Assembly: GCF_029784165.1 (NCBI RefSeq)
Contig: NC_073695.1
Span: forward strand, 6,484,183-6,548,182
From: Wyeomyia smithii
Taxonomy: Eukaryota; Arthropoda; Insecta; Diptera; Culicidae
Reading direction: 5' to 3'
Length of the DNA stretch: 64,000 nucleotides
Within the stretch, counting starts at the first letter, position 1. The number at the start of each line of letters is the position of its first letter. This document shows, piece after piece, positions 34,412-46,780 of this stretch. Both the position numbers and the translations under genes were made by a program. A model generated the notes under the pieces. It had not been told where the DNA came from and did not search any database. It worked only from the letters and a program-made list of their open reading frames with translations.

Positions 34412-36955
34412 GGGGTAAGCGGGGTAAGACCGCCCCCTTAAGCATTTCTGTTTATAGAAAAAAAAATTGCGGCTGCAATTTAATTTTTTCTTCGCTAAGA
34501 GGTTCTTCTATTCAATATCCGCATTTAAAAAATAAGAACTGAAATATTTTTGTTTATTGTCCAGCCTTTTTTTCAATTTTAAAAATTCATTGAAAACGTG
34601 CAGATCTTTTTCGCCCACTATTTTTTGAGGATAACAAATATTTTTAGGGCCAAAGCGGTTGATTTTCTCGGTATAATGTCTTTGACAAAGTTGTAGATGG
34701 TATTTTTTTCTATTTTAATAAAATATACACTGTGAAAAATCTGAAAAAAAAATTTTTTTTCTAAGTTTTAACTTTTTTTGTTTTTTTGATTATCCAAGTT
34801 CAAATCAATGTTTAGGTAACTTTTTGTGCCCCTGATTTTATCACATTTTTCACCCGATTTTATCATCATAAAACATTTCATTGAAAAAAATTTCAGGGTG
34901 AACTGATTTTCAATTACGCTTCAATATTCAAGATATTTTTCATAATTCTGTGTATCATTCTGGATGCAGTTTACATTAAAAATTCAACCGATGCACAATG
35001 TTACATTTTGCTGTTATCGTGCGAACAATTGAATAGTGATACAAATGTTTATAATAACCGCATAATACGTTCGGAGAAGTTTAAAAATATTTGAAAACGC
35101 ATCTTTTGATGTAGAAAGCTGGGTGATCAATCCTCCTAAAAGTGAGATAGAATATTTACTTTTTCATTAGATAAAGATAGACGCTTGGTGTCTTAGGCAA
35201 AGTATTAGGTGATCTCAAAACAAGAAACTTTACAGAAGGCATCATGTTTCTATCTGTTACATATTGCAAGCAACATAAAGTTTTCTATGAGAAGGCATTA
35301 AAAATCGTTATATACATTTTAAGATTTTTTTGGTTGCAATATGTGAGAGATATCAGCATGCTGTCTTCGGCAAAGTTTAGTGTTGTGAGAACATCTAATA
35401 TTTTGCTTATGGTACAAAAAAGAAAGTAATTCATTTTACCAATTCAAACAAAAACATGAACGAATAAAAAACTTAATTGTAATTAATTTGCAACTTTACA
35501 TGGATTTTTTTAGGTTTTTTTATTTTTTTAGGTTTGTTCAGAAAAGTTTTAGGCAACTGAATTATCTATCCGAAAAAATGTTTTAAAAAAATAGTGATGA
35601 TCGATTTTTTATAGTCACTTTTTGTTTTTGAATTTTTTTTTCAGTACAGGATCTGAAATTGAATTTTTTAAATATTTTTTTATAAAATCTCAGACAGTTT
35701 TCTCAAATCCATTCCTTGGCAACTTTTCTCTATCTTTTGTCATTATTCAGATATATCGATTTATGAAAAAACAACTGCAGCTTTTTTCATATGTTTGTAC
35801 AGATGAATTTTCCAAAAAAAAAATTAAAATCGCTGATTTTACGTATTTAGTTATTGATTTAACATCTTCAATAAAAAAAAAATTTAAAAATTTCCCGATT
35901 TTATCACTTTCCCTATTTTATCACGCCAAAAATCATCAGGGTGAGATATAATCGGGTGATCACTGTAATACTAATAATTATAAATTTTTTATTCATATTT
36001 TCAATTTTTTTATGTTTTTTTTTTTGAGGAACAAAATTATCAACGATTCTATACATCAAACAAACCGCACAAAAAAATTCTTCGCAAAATTTGAGCTGTT
36101 AACATTTCTATTACTCCATGATATAACAACCATCAAATTTTAGCTTACCTTTTGCAGATTTTGCAGGCAAAAACATGATTATTTCAAATAAATATAAAAA
36201 AAAAATTATTCTATTTTTATATCTTTTCTTTGAATTTTTATACAGTGTATACTTTTTTCGGAAGTAAAAAAACTGCTATTTTCAACTCTGCTGGAGACGT
36301 CATATCGATCAAACAAACCGTCCTGGCTCTAAAATTATTTTTGTTCATTAATACCATTTTTACACAAATTTACTTTTTTCAAAAATTAGTCGCGTTAAAA
36401 AAATATTACTAGAAAAGCTTCAACCAAATCCAAAGTGGTCGATTCACATCGATGTCTTATGTGGTTTGAAATTGCTTTACTGATCCTGCATATATTCCCT
36501 TTGTAGTGTCGAGGCATTTGGGTTTTGAAGTAAAATAACAAGCAGTTGTACACGTGGCGGTTTCACCCCATGTATAGTGGGCGACGTTACCCCCAGTGGA
36601 ACATTTTCATATTCCATCGAAAAAGAAGTCAAAATTACAAGATCACTCACGGCCTTCGACATTTCCGAAGAAGACAGATTCCGACAAGCGGTTAAACGTA
36701 TATTCACGAATAAAACAATAAATTTTTAGACAGCAAAACCCTAAGTCCCGTTGCCGCAAAACAATAGCGCATTGACCCGGTTGCCAGCTGAAAGGTTGTT
36801 TTTGATTATTTCTGTGACGGTTCGCGCACTATCAAAAAAGAAAGGGGTGCAAAATGTTATGTAATTATACTGTAAAAGACATGTTAAAGAAATTTTTCAA
36901 TTGTTATATAACTTGGTGGTAAAACTACGGGGGGCGGTCTTACCCTGTTTACCCC
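34412..36955. mobile_element. 2.5-kb element bounded by GGGGTAA.. inverted repeats and TA
   Basis: The left end GGGGTAAGCGGGGTAAGACC (34412 on, continuing GCCCCC) is matched in inverse by the right end ..GGGGGGCGGTCTTACCCTGTTTACCCC (to 36955). TA flanks both (34410-34411, 36956-36957). The inside is AT-rich. No transposase is readable. Repeated phrases such as CCCGATTTTATCA (34857, 35892) suggest further nested repeats. A copy of another dispersed repeat (about 35120-35420) shares CTAAAAGTGAG and TGTTTCTATCTG with 52140-52330. A Tc1/mariner/pogo-type non-autonomous element is the best guess. Confidence 0.6.
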
Positions 36956-36957
36956 TA

Positions 36958-37360
36958 TTTAGCCACTTCATTCTTTCAAGTTGGTTTGCTATCATGCAGT
37001 TATGTAATACCTTATTTAGTGTCGGTACTTGTTCTATAGCAGCCTTCAGTTTTTGCGCTTTTCTAGTGATAGAGGTGTCATGGAAAAGGTATCGTCAACT
37101 ATTCTACCCGCTGCAACCGCTGCTGCTCTCCACTGCCAGTGCTGCTGTTGCTAAGTAAGATATTTGGTAGTCGCTGCCTAGAACTAATATAAGAAGTTTC
37201 AGCCGAAATATGCTCATATACAGGCCAAAGAGTACATTCCGATTTACAAGGTCTATAATTCTGTCGTCCGTGCTTGGGAAAGCAATCATATAACGACCAA
37301 TCAGAGGTCGAACTTAGTGTTTCAAAAAAGCTTAAGACAATTCTTAATACAGGTCGGATT
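36958..37360 (-). mobile_element. Promoter-bearing dispersed repeat, copy F
   Basis: From about 37070: TGCTGCTCTCCACTGCC, TAGAACTAATATAAGAAG, GCTCATATACAGGCC (TATA block), TCTGTCGTCCGTGCTTGGGA, ACGACCAATCAGAGGTCGAA (CCAAT block), AAGCTTAAGACA. It stops before the ACGAAGGAAATCC block, so it is 3'-truncated in this reading direction. Confidence 0.55.
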
Positions 37361-37893
37361 CGCTTACCAGGAATATCAAAAAAAAATCATTCTGGATAAT
37401 CGAATCACAGAAAAAGTATTCAAATTTGCTACTAACGAACATAAAATAAACTTTTTCTTTTTTAATCTACTTATATGATGCAGTGGCGTAACCAGAAATG
37501 GTTTCTGAGGTGAGAAAGGGCAAAATCTTGAGAAGTAAAAAATAAAAAAAATTGGACATTAATTATTTTCACCAGGCCTCAACAATTTCGAATGAATTCT
37601 CAACAGAAGAATATGAAAACCCTCTCTTTCACCACCTGCTATTGATACTCCGAACATTCAATTCGGCTGGAGTTTGTCGAAGAGAGGATGAACACTCTTC
37701 GGGTTCTACATGACTATAACAAAAGTTAACTTTCGCTCTCTCCTTTTCCTCCCTCTTTCGCTTGCAAATCACAAATTGCTTCAGTTGACGAATTAACAGA
37801 ACGAAGTCAGTTTTTTTTAATCGTCATCGTCTGTGCTGTGTCATTCTAGAACTGAAACGATCGAATTTAGTTTCATTGAAATCGTCACTGAAT
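37361..37893. other. AT-rich non-coding DNA upstream of the hAT remnant
   Basis: No gene is seen. It may include the 5' part of the hAT element, but no terminal repeat was found. Confidence 0.35.
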
Positions 37894-38299
37894 ATGGATC
37901 GTGCCGGAGTTAGTACTATTGGCGGACAAGGCTCTGTTGCTGCAGTTGCTGGTAGCAGAAAGCGCGGTTGTGTGACGATGAGCGAAACAGCAATGAACTA
38001 TGTGATGTCGAATGGCGATAAAGCTATTTGTAAAGAGTGAGGGTGTTCTTACGTTCAGAATAAACTGGATATAAACAATTTCATAAGGCACATTCGCACC
38101 AAACATGCTGCCCTTGCTGATAAAATTGGCCTAGTTAGAAAACAAGCGGGTGAAATAAAAAAAACCCCGATCATTGCGAAGTGACCGATGCCTAACGATA
38201 GACAACTTCTTATCGAATCGCTAATAAAATTAGTAACGTATCATCACCTCCCATTGTCATGTTTTGAATGGGAAGGAATGAAAGGACTCCTAGAACCTT

Positions 38300-38310
<11 letters not shown>
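37894..38310 (+). pseudogene. hAT transposase N-terminus with BED zinc finger
   Basis: From ATG 37894 one frame reads MDRAGVSTIGG..TAMNYVMSNGDKAICKE, stop (TGA 38038-38040), GCSYVQNKLDINNFIRHIRT then KHAALADKIG, stop (38182), NDRQLLIESLIKLVTYHHLP then FEWEGMKGLLEPLL. Cys-x2-(stop)..His-x4-His is a BED finger whose second Cys codon is now TGA. The following (H)LP..FEWEGMK..LL is the segment that normally follows the BED domain in hAT transposases. The rest, including catalytic residues and dimerisation domain, is gone, cut off by a (TAA)n array. BED fingers bind the element ends. Confidence 0.7.
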
Positions 38311-38850
<540 letters not shown>

Positions 38851-40455
38851 CAGTCAGAACTGTTTCAGACGACACCTGCAAAATATGCAGCTAAACCTTA
38901 AGGCTAAACCAAAAACCTTCTGGAGGTACGTCAACGCCCAGCGTAAGGAATCGAGTTTTCCTTCAACCATGACTCTGAATGGTAGAGTCGCCTCTGAGCC
39001 GAAAAACATCTGCCAACTCTTCGCGGAGAAATTCGCACTAACTTTTTGCGACGAAGTAATCCCGCCTGAGCAAGTTACCCTGGCTGCTAGCAACGTTCCA
39101 CTAACAGTTGGGAATACTCTGAGTGGATTTACCATAGATGAGACAATGATCTCTAGTGCCGCCTCTATATTAAAATCATCGACAAAATCCTGCCCGAATG
39201 GAACTCCTTCCGCGTTTTTAAAGAAACACATTGATAACCTGCTAATCCCTCTTCAGCTCGTGTTTGGTTTGTCCCTTTCCAGTGGGGTTTTTCCGTCTGC
39301 ATGGAAAACTGCATTTATGTTCCCCGTTAACAAAAAAGGAGATCGGAAGGATGTCAATAACTATCGAGGAATTTCGTCGTTATGCGCAATATCCAAGTTG
39401 TTTGAGCTTGTGATCATGGCTCCGTTGCTGTCTCACTGCAAACAATACCTGAGCGATGATCAACACGGGTTCGTCTCAGGTAGATCTACCAATACAAATC
39501 TACTGTGCTTGACGTCATATGTTGCGGGAAGCCTGGGGGATCGCGCTCAAACGGACGTCATATATACCGATTTATCTGCGGCTTTCGATAAAATCAATCA
39601 TGCCATTACGATTGCTAAGCTCGAAAGACTCGGTCTTAGCGGCAGTATGTTGTGTTGGTGTCATTCCTACCTTGTTGGTCGTAAACTAATCGTGACTGTC
39701 GACGATCTTCAAGCAGAGCCTTTTTCGGCCTCGTCTGGAATCCCGCAAGGCAGCCATTTGGGACCGTTATTCTTCCTATTATACTTCAATGATGTAAACT
39801 GTGTACTTAAAGGACCCCGTTTATCCTTCGCTGACGATCTGAAGTTATACCTGAAGATCCGTTCGATAGCGGATGCCTCTTACCTCCAGCGCGAGTTTAA
39901 CACCTTCATGAATTGGTGCAATCTAAACTGCATGATTGTCAATCCTGAGAAATGCTCGGTAATTTCCTTTAGCCGTATTCGTCAACCTGTTATTTTTGAC
40001 TACAAGCTCGGCGATACCGAAATCCAACGAGTCGACCATGTGAAGGATCTAGGCGTTATATTGGATAGCCAACTATCGTTTAAACGACATGTTTCTTACA
40101 TTGTGTTGTCCTGCTATTTTGGGTGCAATTAATCTGAACGTGCAACCCAGAGCACTGCGGAACAACTCCATGCTGAGGATACCCTTTCAACGCACCATCT
40201 ATGGACAGAACAGCGCTTTGGTCGGTATTCAGCGAGTTTTCAACAAGGTATCTTCTGTTTTTGATTTTAATTTGTCACGTGATACAATCTGCCGTAGATT
40301 TTCTGTGTTTTTTACTACAACTTGACGAATAAGGAAATTTTGATTGTTTGTGTCGTATTGTACTTATTGTATTGTGGCTAACATAACTGTTTTTAGTTTA
40401 AGACACTTAACCATCATTGGGACATCTGTTGTCTGTTGATGTTGATAAATAAATA
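38851..40455 (+). pseudogene. Non-LTR retrotransposon reverse transcriptase, long but defective
   Basis: A 415-codon frame (38885-40132) begins inside the protein: LNLKAKPKTFWRYVNAQRK is pre-RT sequence. RT motifs in order: FPVNKKGDRKDVNNYRGISS; HGFVSGRSTNTN; YTDLSAAFDKINH (catalytic Asp 39569-39571); SSGIPQGSHLGPL; LSFADDLKLY (catalytic Asp pair 39833-39838); LGVILDSQLSFKRH. At about 40100 the frame breaks and a second frame resumes at the extreme C-terminus (ALRNNSMLRIPFQRT..GQNS, to 40324), so most of the thumb/connection domain is deleted. The 3' UTR ends TGTTGATAAATAAATAAC near 40455. Endonuclease and ORF1 are absent. I/Jockey-like. Confidence 0.85.
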
Positions 40456-41394
40456 ACATCATTGAAAAAATAAAAAATATAACCAATGATACAGTATTTT
40501 ATTTTGTTCTCAGAAGTTTGATGGTAAGCCTTTCTAGCCTAAAACTAAATTTCCTAAATTCACCGTACTTGACAAAAACTTATATTGAAAATACGATTCC
40601 TAATACACTTGACAACGTATCTTTGCAGAAGCGTTTAATAGTTTAAACTATTAAAAATACATTGGTATATGAGTTTTATAATTTTTTATAAGGTATCTTT
40701 TAATTTAAATCAAATGAAATTGCTTCTAATCAGCAAAGCGTTATCCAACAATTTAGAAAACTCATAGAATGTGCAACAAGGTTACGTATTTTAAAAATCA
40801 GTTTCAATCTTTATCCGAATTTGTATCGTAAACTAAGGTTTCATCTGAACAATGTCCGTATTAATTTCAATTATTTAATTATAATAGTCTTCATGAGTCA
40901 TGCCTATAGCCAGATACCTACCTCACTTTGCTATTGTATGAAATTCGCTTGCCTTCGGCGCAACAATACCTACAACACCTTGCTTCGGTTTATCGTCGTC
41001 ATGCAGTTGAAAGTGAATTTGGAAGCATCAAGCGCCGAGCAATGTGTTCGACATTTTTTGTGTCGCTCCCGTATTGAACCCAAAATTCGAACAGTTCATT
41101 CCGAAGTGACGAATACCAACAACACGCAGGGAAGCAATGCAACGTAGCGTACCGAGAGAAAGACAATTTTTGTGTTAACTGTGAGAGAAGGATCGGTGTG
41201 AATCGAAGCAGGTATTCAATCGGGCCGAAGTCGAAGCTATATTGCATCATCGTCGCTTGAAGATTCACTCATGAAGGTGACGATTCAAAGGTCTGATTTT
41301 CACTTGATTCTAACATGTTCCAAACCTGCCGGAAATGACATAAATGGTCATAAATATGTCAGAAGGGATGGTAAAGGTAAAATTTTGCAATGAG
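40456..41394. other. AT-rich non-coding DNA
   Basis: No gene is supported. The 108-codon + frame (40821-41147) has no recognisable domain. Confidence 0.4.
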
Positions 41395-41510
41395 AACTAA
41401 CCGATTTATTAGCATTTGAAATTGGACATATTTTCACTTTTCCGTTTTCAGATTTACATGTTTATCCCTGTATACCCGAACTTTCTGAGGGACGTAGTTC
41501 TATGTAAAAA
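41395..41510 (-). mobile_element. Promoter-bearing dispersed repeat, end fragment G
   Basis: ACTAACCGATTTATTAGCATTTGAA.., TTTCACTTTTCCGTTTTCAG and CCGAACTTTCTGAGGGACG match the right end of copies A and C. Confidence 0.55.
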
Positions 41511-41574
41511 TACCGCGTTAATCCCAAAATCCGCGTAAAAACCACCGCGTTAAAAAACCTTAGTGTACATTATT

Positions 41575-41740
41575 ATGGCCAGTCGAGCTTCGTAGCCGCA
41601 AGGTGACAGAGTCCGCTTTGACAAGCGAATGGTGATAGGTTCGAATCTAAGTAGAACCAAACCATTCGTTCGCAAAAAGGACTTTAGGTATGGGTTTATT
41701 CTCAGGCTCTTCCACACAAAATCTTCTCTCCAGATTTAAT
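41575..41740 (+). mobile_element. tRNA-derived SINE-like sequence
   Basis: A B-box-like GGTTCGAATCT lies at 41638-41648, with an A-box-like TAGCCGCAAGG about 45 bp upstream (near 41592). This is the internal polymerase III promoter layout of tRNA-derived SINEs. The body continues for at least 90 bp. No target-site duplication was found, so the ends are approximate. Confidence 0.45.
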
Positions 41741-42558
41741 AACCTCTTATCATGGTTTTAGAGTGATAACCTGCAGGAGGATATGATAAGGTCGATAAGG
41801 AAGGTAGTAGGTTACTAAGTCTGAAGGAGAAGACAAAAAGCACTATAACACGGAGCAGGTTACTTCTCCATAAGTAGCAGTACAAAATGGTAAAAAAAAA
41901 ACAGAAATGTGCAAACAGCAAAAACGTCCGGACAATGCCACAATAGATCAAACAACTACTGGTCGCAGTGGGGTCCACACAAAAAAAAATGGTTAGATAC
42001 TATCAAGCGTCAATGACATAAAACATGCATGCCACCTACGAAATCTGAAAATTATTCGAACATATTCAAAGACGAAGACATGAGGGGCACAGAAATCCGT
42101 ACTTGACTTGACGTTCCCACATTTCAAATCATATGTCTCGTTCTTCAGATTTACATCGTCAAGTAGATCGATAATTTTTTTTCCTCGAATCTTGAAATTC
42201 CTCAGAACTCGATGAACTGCAACGAACAAACACTTTTCACTTTTTATCCTATGTTTGTTGCCGTTAACGGTACTTATATTTTTATTTTATCATAATATTA
42301 ACTTAATGCCATTCTGGCTTACAATTGTATCTTCGTTGCGTTGGAAACTAAGAGTTCTGGCAATTAAACTAAATTCGAAGAAATTGTCATCACACATCCG
42401 AGAATTTCACTGTGAAAAATATTCTTCAATTAAATATTTTAAATTATTTTTTTATCACAGTTGCTCACCTCGTACATACCTAGCACCGTGTAGCAAATTT
42501 TTAATATCAGTTTCAATCCCTTTATTTTAATGTACTCCTTAATGTGATTCCATTATAA
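41741..42558. other. AT-rich non-coding DNA
   Basis: No gene is seen. Frames of 78-91 codons overlap on both strands without recognisable content. Confidence 0.4.
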
Positions 42559-42756
42559 AGCAAAGCAAAACCTTGGTGCTACATTCAGTTTCGGAATTCG
42601 ACCTTCTGTTTATTACACACAGACTTCGCAGCCATATGTTACGTGTACAGGACAATTGCGGGGCAAGCGCTACAATCCTACTGCCACTAACAGTCTCTCC
42701 CAAGCCGAGTCTCGAACCTACGACGACTGGTTTGCTAGGCCAGCATCGTACCTCGA
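42559..42756 (-). mobile_element. tRNA-derived SINE, copy 2 of 3
   Basis: The fullest copy. Minus strand: head TCGAGGTACGATGCTGGCCT, a good B box GGTTCGAGACTC (opposite 42707-42718), body with CTGCGAAGTCTGTGTGTAAT, tail GTAGCACCAAGGTTTTGCTT with GCTTT repeats. Same orientation as the copies at 15.2 and 63.4 kb. Confidence 0.75.
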
Positions 42757-43714
42757 TATAAATTCTGCAAAAATTAACATTTTCGAAGAAAAAGTTTAAA
42801 GGAGAATTTTGTACTGTTCCATAAGATATGAGGTAATATTTTACAAGAGATCCATGGCCACCAAAAACAACAAGCGGCACTTTGTACCACCTAGGAAAAC
42901 TAGTTCTAACCCAGCAGCTTTTCGCAGCTTTGCAAGATATATAAGTTTAAAAAAGAGCAAGTTTTCTATCTAAAATGTCATGAAACCTATAGAAAAGTTG
43001 AAAATATGCTTGAAGTATGTTCGGTAGGATGATGTATTTCTTACATTTGAAAAAACGCCCAGAATGTAGTAGGCCTCTAAACCACATCAGAAACAGTCAA
43101 TTGGTAATTGTTGTTCATTAAGGCAGCTGCGGGAGCGAAAAATAAGCGAACTGAAAAATATGATACAGGCTTGAAAAAATATACCGCATCCAGACAGAGT
43201 TTGAATCCGCAATGTCCCTGTCACCGGTGGTGCTTTTACAGAATCTATAACCGTATCATCATATTCCACTGCCGCCTATTCTATTGCTCACCCCTAGCAG
43301 CTGCACACACTGCTGTGGAGGCGTTATTGCTGCAACTGAAAGGAATGTCTGATCGTAGAAAAGTCAAATGGTATTTTTTGACTTTTAGAAATTCTAAAAA
43401 TGACTGTGAATAAAACTACCTAGCTTGTGGTCAATTTTCAGGAGATAGAACCAAAGTGTCTTTGACAAAGTTTTTTTTACATGAGAGTACCTACAACTTT
43501 ACTAAAGACTTCATTTTAATTACACAAGCAATAAAAAATAACATTTTCATCTCACTCTTGAGGATCTTAAGGTGGCTTAATCAAACATCGATATGCATTA
43601 AAAGTTACTCCTTGAGATATGCGAAAACATCGTTTCAATTGCATTTTAAAACTTAAATGTCTGACAATCACGTTTTAAACTTGATTTAAATGAGATGGGA
43701 CAACAAGTTCGGAT
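42757..43714. other. AT-rich non-coding DNA
   Basis: No gene is seen. 43440-43650 carries phrases (TCTTTGACAAAGTT, CTACAACTTTACTAA) that resemble other interspersed sequence at 34679 and 53093. Confidence 0.4.
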
Positions 43715-44057
43715 GTTTTGAAGTAGAATACTTCTCTCAGGAAGTTCGGCTACATAAGGATGTGAAATGAAAATCTAAAACCGAAAAAAGTGAAGAATAT
43801 GTCCCTTTTCAAATGCTAATAAATCGGTTAGTATTCGATGGATTTCCTTCGTTCTCGCAGCAATAGATTGGAAAATCTTCTAAGATTCTTCACAAAAGGA
43901 GATAATTGTAATTTTATTATTTACACTATTGTACTATTGAAAATAGTCAAGCCTTATCAAAACGAAAAATTCGACCTCTGATTGGTCGTTATTTGATTGC
44001 TTCCCAAGCACGGTCGACAGAATCATATACCTTGCAATTTAAAACATGCTATTTGGC

Positions 44058-44066
44058 CTATATAAG
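44058..44066 (+). promoter_or_regulatory. TATA box of repeat copy H
   Basis: CTATATAAG lies about 75 bp after ATTGGTCG (43981) with the conserved GGTCGACAG between them. The predicted start region is TCATAATAGTTC near 44090. Confidence 0.45.
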
Positions 44067-44329
44067 AGCCTGTTTCAGCCGAAAGCCGCTCATAATAGTT
44101 CTAGACAGCGACAACAGTAGTCGTCCTCCCTTAGCAGCAGCACTAGCAGTGCAGTGAATACCAGCGATGGCGGAAAGCGGCCACAGCTGTGGCGTAGCAA
44201 TGGATAGCGCACTAGTTGCAGCCAGCGCCAGCGTCACACTATTTTCCCGAGTGGGTAGTAAGGAATAGGAAAGGTTCATGGGAGACAAAGACGTAGCCAG
44301 GGGGGGCGACCTATGCATAATCAATAGGA

Positions 44330-44905
44330 TGTCAAAGGAATGTATCTCCATCTTGGTGATTGTCAGCCACAGCAGCTTCTCTGTGGGGAACTTAGTGTGT
44401 GAAATGAACTTCACCTCGGAGCTCACTTCCTTCGTGGGGGAAGTAAAATACAAAGTGCCCTGCCAGTCGTTGCCATCCAGGGTGTGTTCAGCCGGGAAAA
44501 TCGATTTGGTATATTTTTAAGCCGCTGCCACTGCGTCATTGTCTGCAGCTCCGGAACTAGTGGGCGGGACTGCCGTTGTATGTTCATGTTTGCCAGGTAT
44601 TTTTTTACTGTTTGGCCGGTTGCACCGATCTCCCGGCCAAGCGCACGTAGCGATGTAACCACCTTTCCCTAGATCTTCCTCTTCAGCATCCTTTAGAGTT
44701 TTTTGTCGCCCAGGATCATCGGCCGACCGGGACCGGGCTTTCTTTCGATACTCTGATAGTTGTCCAAAAGTGCTACGGTCTTGTAGATGCCGGAACGGGA
44801 GTATCCGGCGTCCGTTTCTTGAACGCGCACAGTTTTGAACGAAATAGCTTTACTTTTTTCGCCATCACGTTAAGAATTCGAGTCAATTTTTTTCTGCTGA
44901 CTCAT
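44330..44905 (-). pseudogene. DD37E (ITmD37E-type) transposase, dead copy 3
   Basis: Minus strand, N to C: first helix-turn-helix with YSRSGIYKTVALLDNYQ, hinge KPGPGRPM, second helix-turn-helix VTSLRALGREIGATGQTVKK and YLANMNIQRQSRPL, then after a frameshift HTLDGNDWQGTLYFTSPTKE, VKFISHTKFPTEKLLWLTIT. Both DNA-binding helices are clean. The first catalytic Asp is blurred by frameshifts, and sequence after KLLWLTI.. is missing, so the second Asp and the Glu are absent. It interrupts dispersed-repeat copy H. Family by similarity of LDGNDWQG..FTSPTKEVSSEVKF to ITmD37E proteins as I know them. Confidence 0.7.
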
Positions 44906-45580
44906 GGGTTACTATGGTTCATGCTGCATGGGTAGTTTCGTCAGTGCGTGCAAAGGTAAAACCACGAAAAACGACAGTTTTCGTGCGTTTTTAATGCAAA
45001 CTTTACGGCATAACAGTTTTATCTCCTCAAATATAGTCCCCATCCATAACTCAGGCTTAAGCAGTTTTCTTGTTAGACTATACTTATAATCGTGAAAATA
45101 TAACTGTTTTGACTAACAAAAAAATGCACAAGAGTAGTTCTTGAAATTTTCGAAATCGAAATCTTTAAGAAATGCATGAAATCTGTAGCTTCATAATATC
45201 TCGCTTAATGATATTAATAAAAAAATTATCCGCGGTAAAATTGTTTCGAACATAGAAAACATTAAATTTTTGTTGGTTTTGTCCAATAATTCCGTGTGGG
45301 TAAGTACCCACAGGGATGTTTTCCGAGTGGGTACTACTACCCATACTACCCACATCAACCGCCGGCCCTGGTTGCAGCGGATTCCAGTAATGATAGCAGC
45401 TGGGCCAGCTGATGCAGGGACAGTGGATACCAATGGCAGCGTATAGCGGCCACAACTGTGGCATGTCTATGGATAGCGAACTAGTTGCAGCGGATCTCAG
45501 TATCGATAGCGGCTGATGCAGTGAGGCACTTTAGTGAAATGCAGTCTCTGTGCGATAGTGGGCACTAGTGAATGCACTCA

Positions 45581-46780
45581 AAGACAAGTTGACTCATTTT
45601 GACAAAACGTGAGCCGTCTAGTTTTGAGTGTTAAATCAGCTTTTTACTGTTTCTTTTATCACAAGGAATATTTTATTCGCACTGTCAGTGATAACGCGAA
45701 GATGTGATCGGCATCTTATCCGATACTAAAATGAATAACAAATTGTCCTTTTCAGGATGAAATAAAAACTTTTTTCCTCATCTATAAAATATAAACTTGA
45801 TTGAAGAGTTCATATTTTCTAATGAGTTAATTCACGTTTTTAAATTTGTAAAAGTTATAAATTTTACTTCATGTCCGTGTCTCAAAACGTACTGAATTAT
45901 CTTTTCCTTCAGTCATGAGCACGACATCCGAAAAAATTTCATCTCAAAATTTCAAAATTGTCAAGCCCCAACCATGACAAGCAACTTACTATATTATTAA
46001 AAAAGGTCAATCCTTGTTGAAGCGCAAAATTCGATTGATCTGATAAGTCAACGTTTATTTACTAGAAAAAAATGGCTGACACGCAAGCAGCCGGGTTATC
46101 TTTCTTGTAAAAGTATTCTACTTCAACCTTGCGGTCGTGGCTTTGCACACAACCCTCCTGTATTTTTTCTAAAGTTTTTCTGAACAAAGTTCTTTTGTTA
46201 AATTGCTACGAAAATATATTAGTTTAATTGCAAAAAAAAAACAATCAAATCATTTTGTCTCAGATGGAAAGATAGGTTTTTGGAAATTTTGGCTCCATGA
46301 TCAAACAACCATTAATATTCAACTAACCTTTTGCAATTTACATAAAAAGATAAACGTAAAAAAACTCTTTCAGGTAAGTAATTTTTAATTTATTAATTTA
46401 TTTTTTCTCAAAAAAAAAAAATTTTGCGCTTTATATTTCACGAAATTTAACAAACTGCTCTAGCTCTAAAATATTTGTAATTTTCGATACTTCTTCTACA
46501 TGAGCCCTTCTAGAAAAATATACAATAGCACAAAATGGCATCTCTAGTTCATAGGAACCTCGCTGCAAAGTTCAAAAATGACAATTAAAAAAATATAATA
46601 AAATTGTCCTATGTTGCGTGGAATTACTCAAATAAAAAATGCCCATTTGACAGAGATACTTAACGTAACAAGAACCAATAAACATATTTCTCTAACTTCA
46701 TTCAAGTTTAGAAACCCCTAAACTAACGAATTCCTCCCATAAACGAGCATGTTAAGTGATAAACATAGGCCTTCAACTCC
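45581..46780. other. AT-rich non-coding DNA, one decayed repeat copy
   Basis: 45990-46120 holds decayed promoter-repeat blocks (TCAATCCTTGTTGAAGCGCA, TTCGATTGATC). CTCTTTCAG|GTAAGTA at 46365-46380 is a weak recursive-splice-like site with a perfect donor but a poor pyrimidine tract. No gene. Confidence 0.4.

Larger units (their letters stand above)
43715..45580 (+). mobile_element. Promoter-bearing dispersed repeat, copy H, split by a DD37E copy
   Basis: Reversed relative to copies A-G. It reads CTCTCAGGAAGTTCGGC, AATAAATCGGTTAGTATTCG, GATTTCCTTCGTTC, ATTGGTCG (43981), CGGTCGACAGAATCATATAC, CTATATAAGAGCC (44058), TCATAATAGTTCTAGACAGC, then the tandem units to about 44240. After the transposase insertion the tandem units resume at about 45360 (GGCCACAACTGTGGCAT at 45447) and end near 45580. 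Confidence 0.65.
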
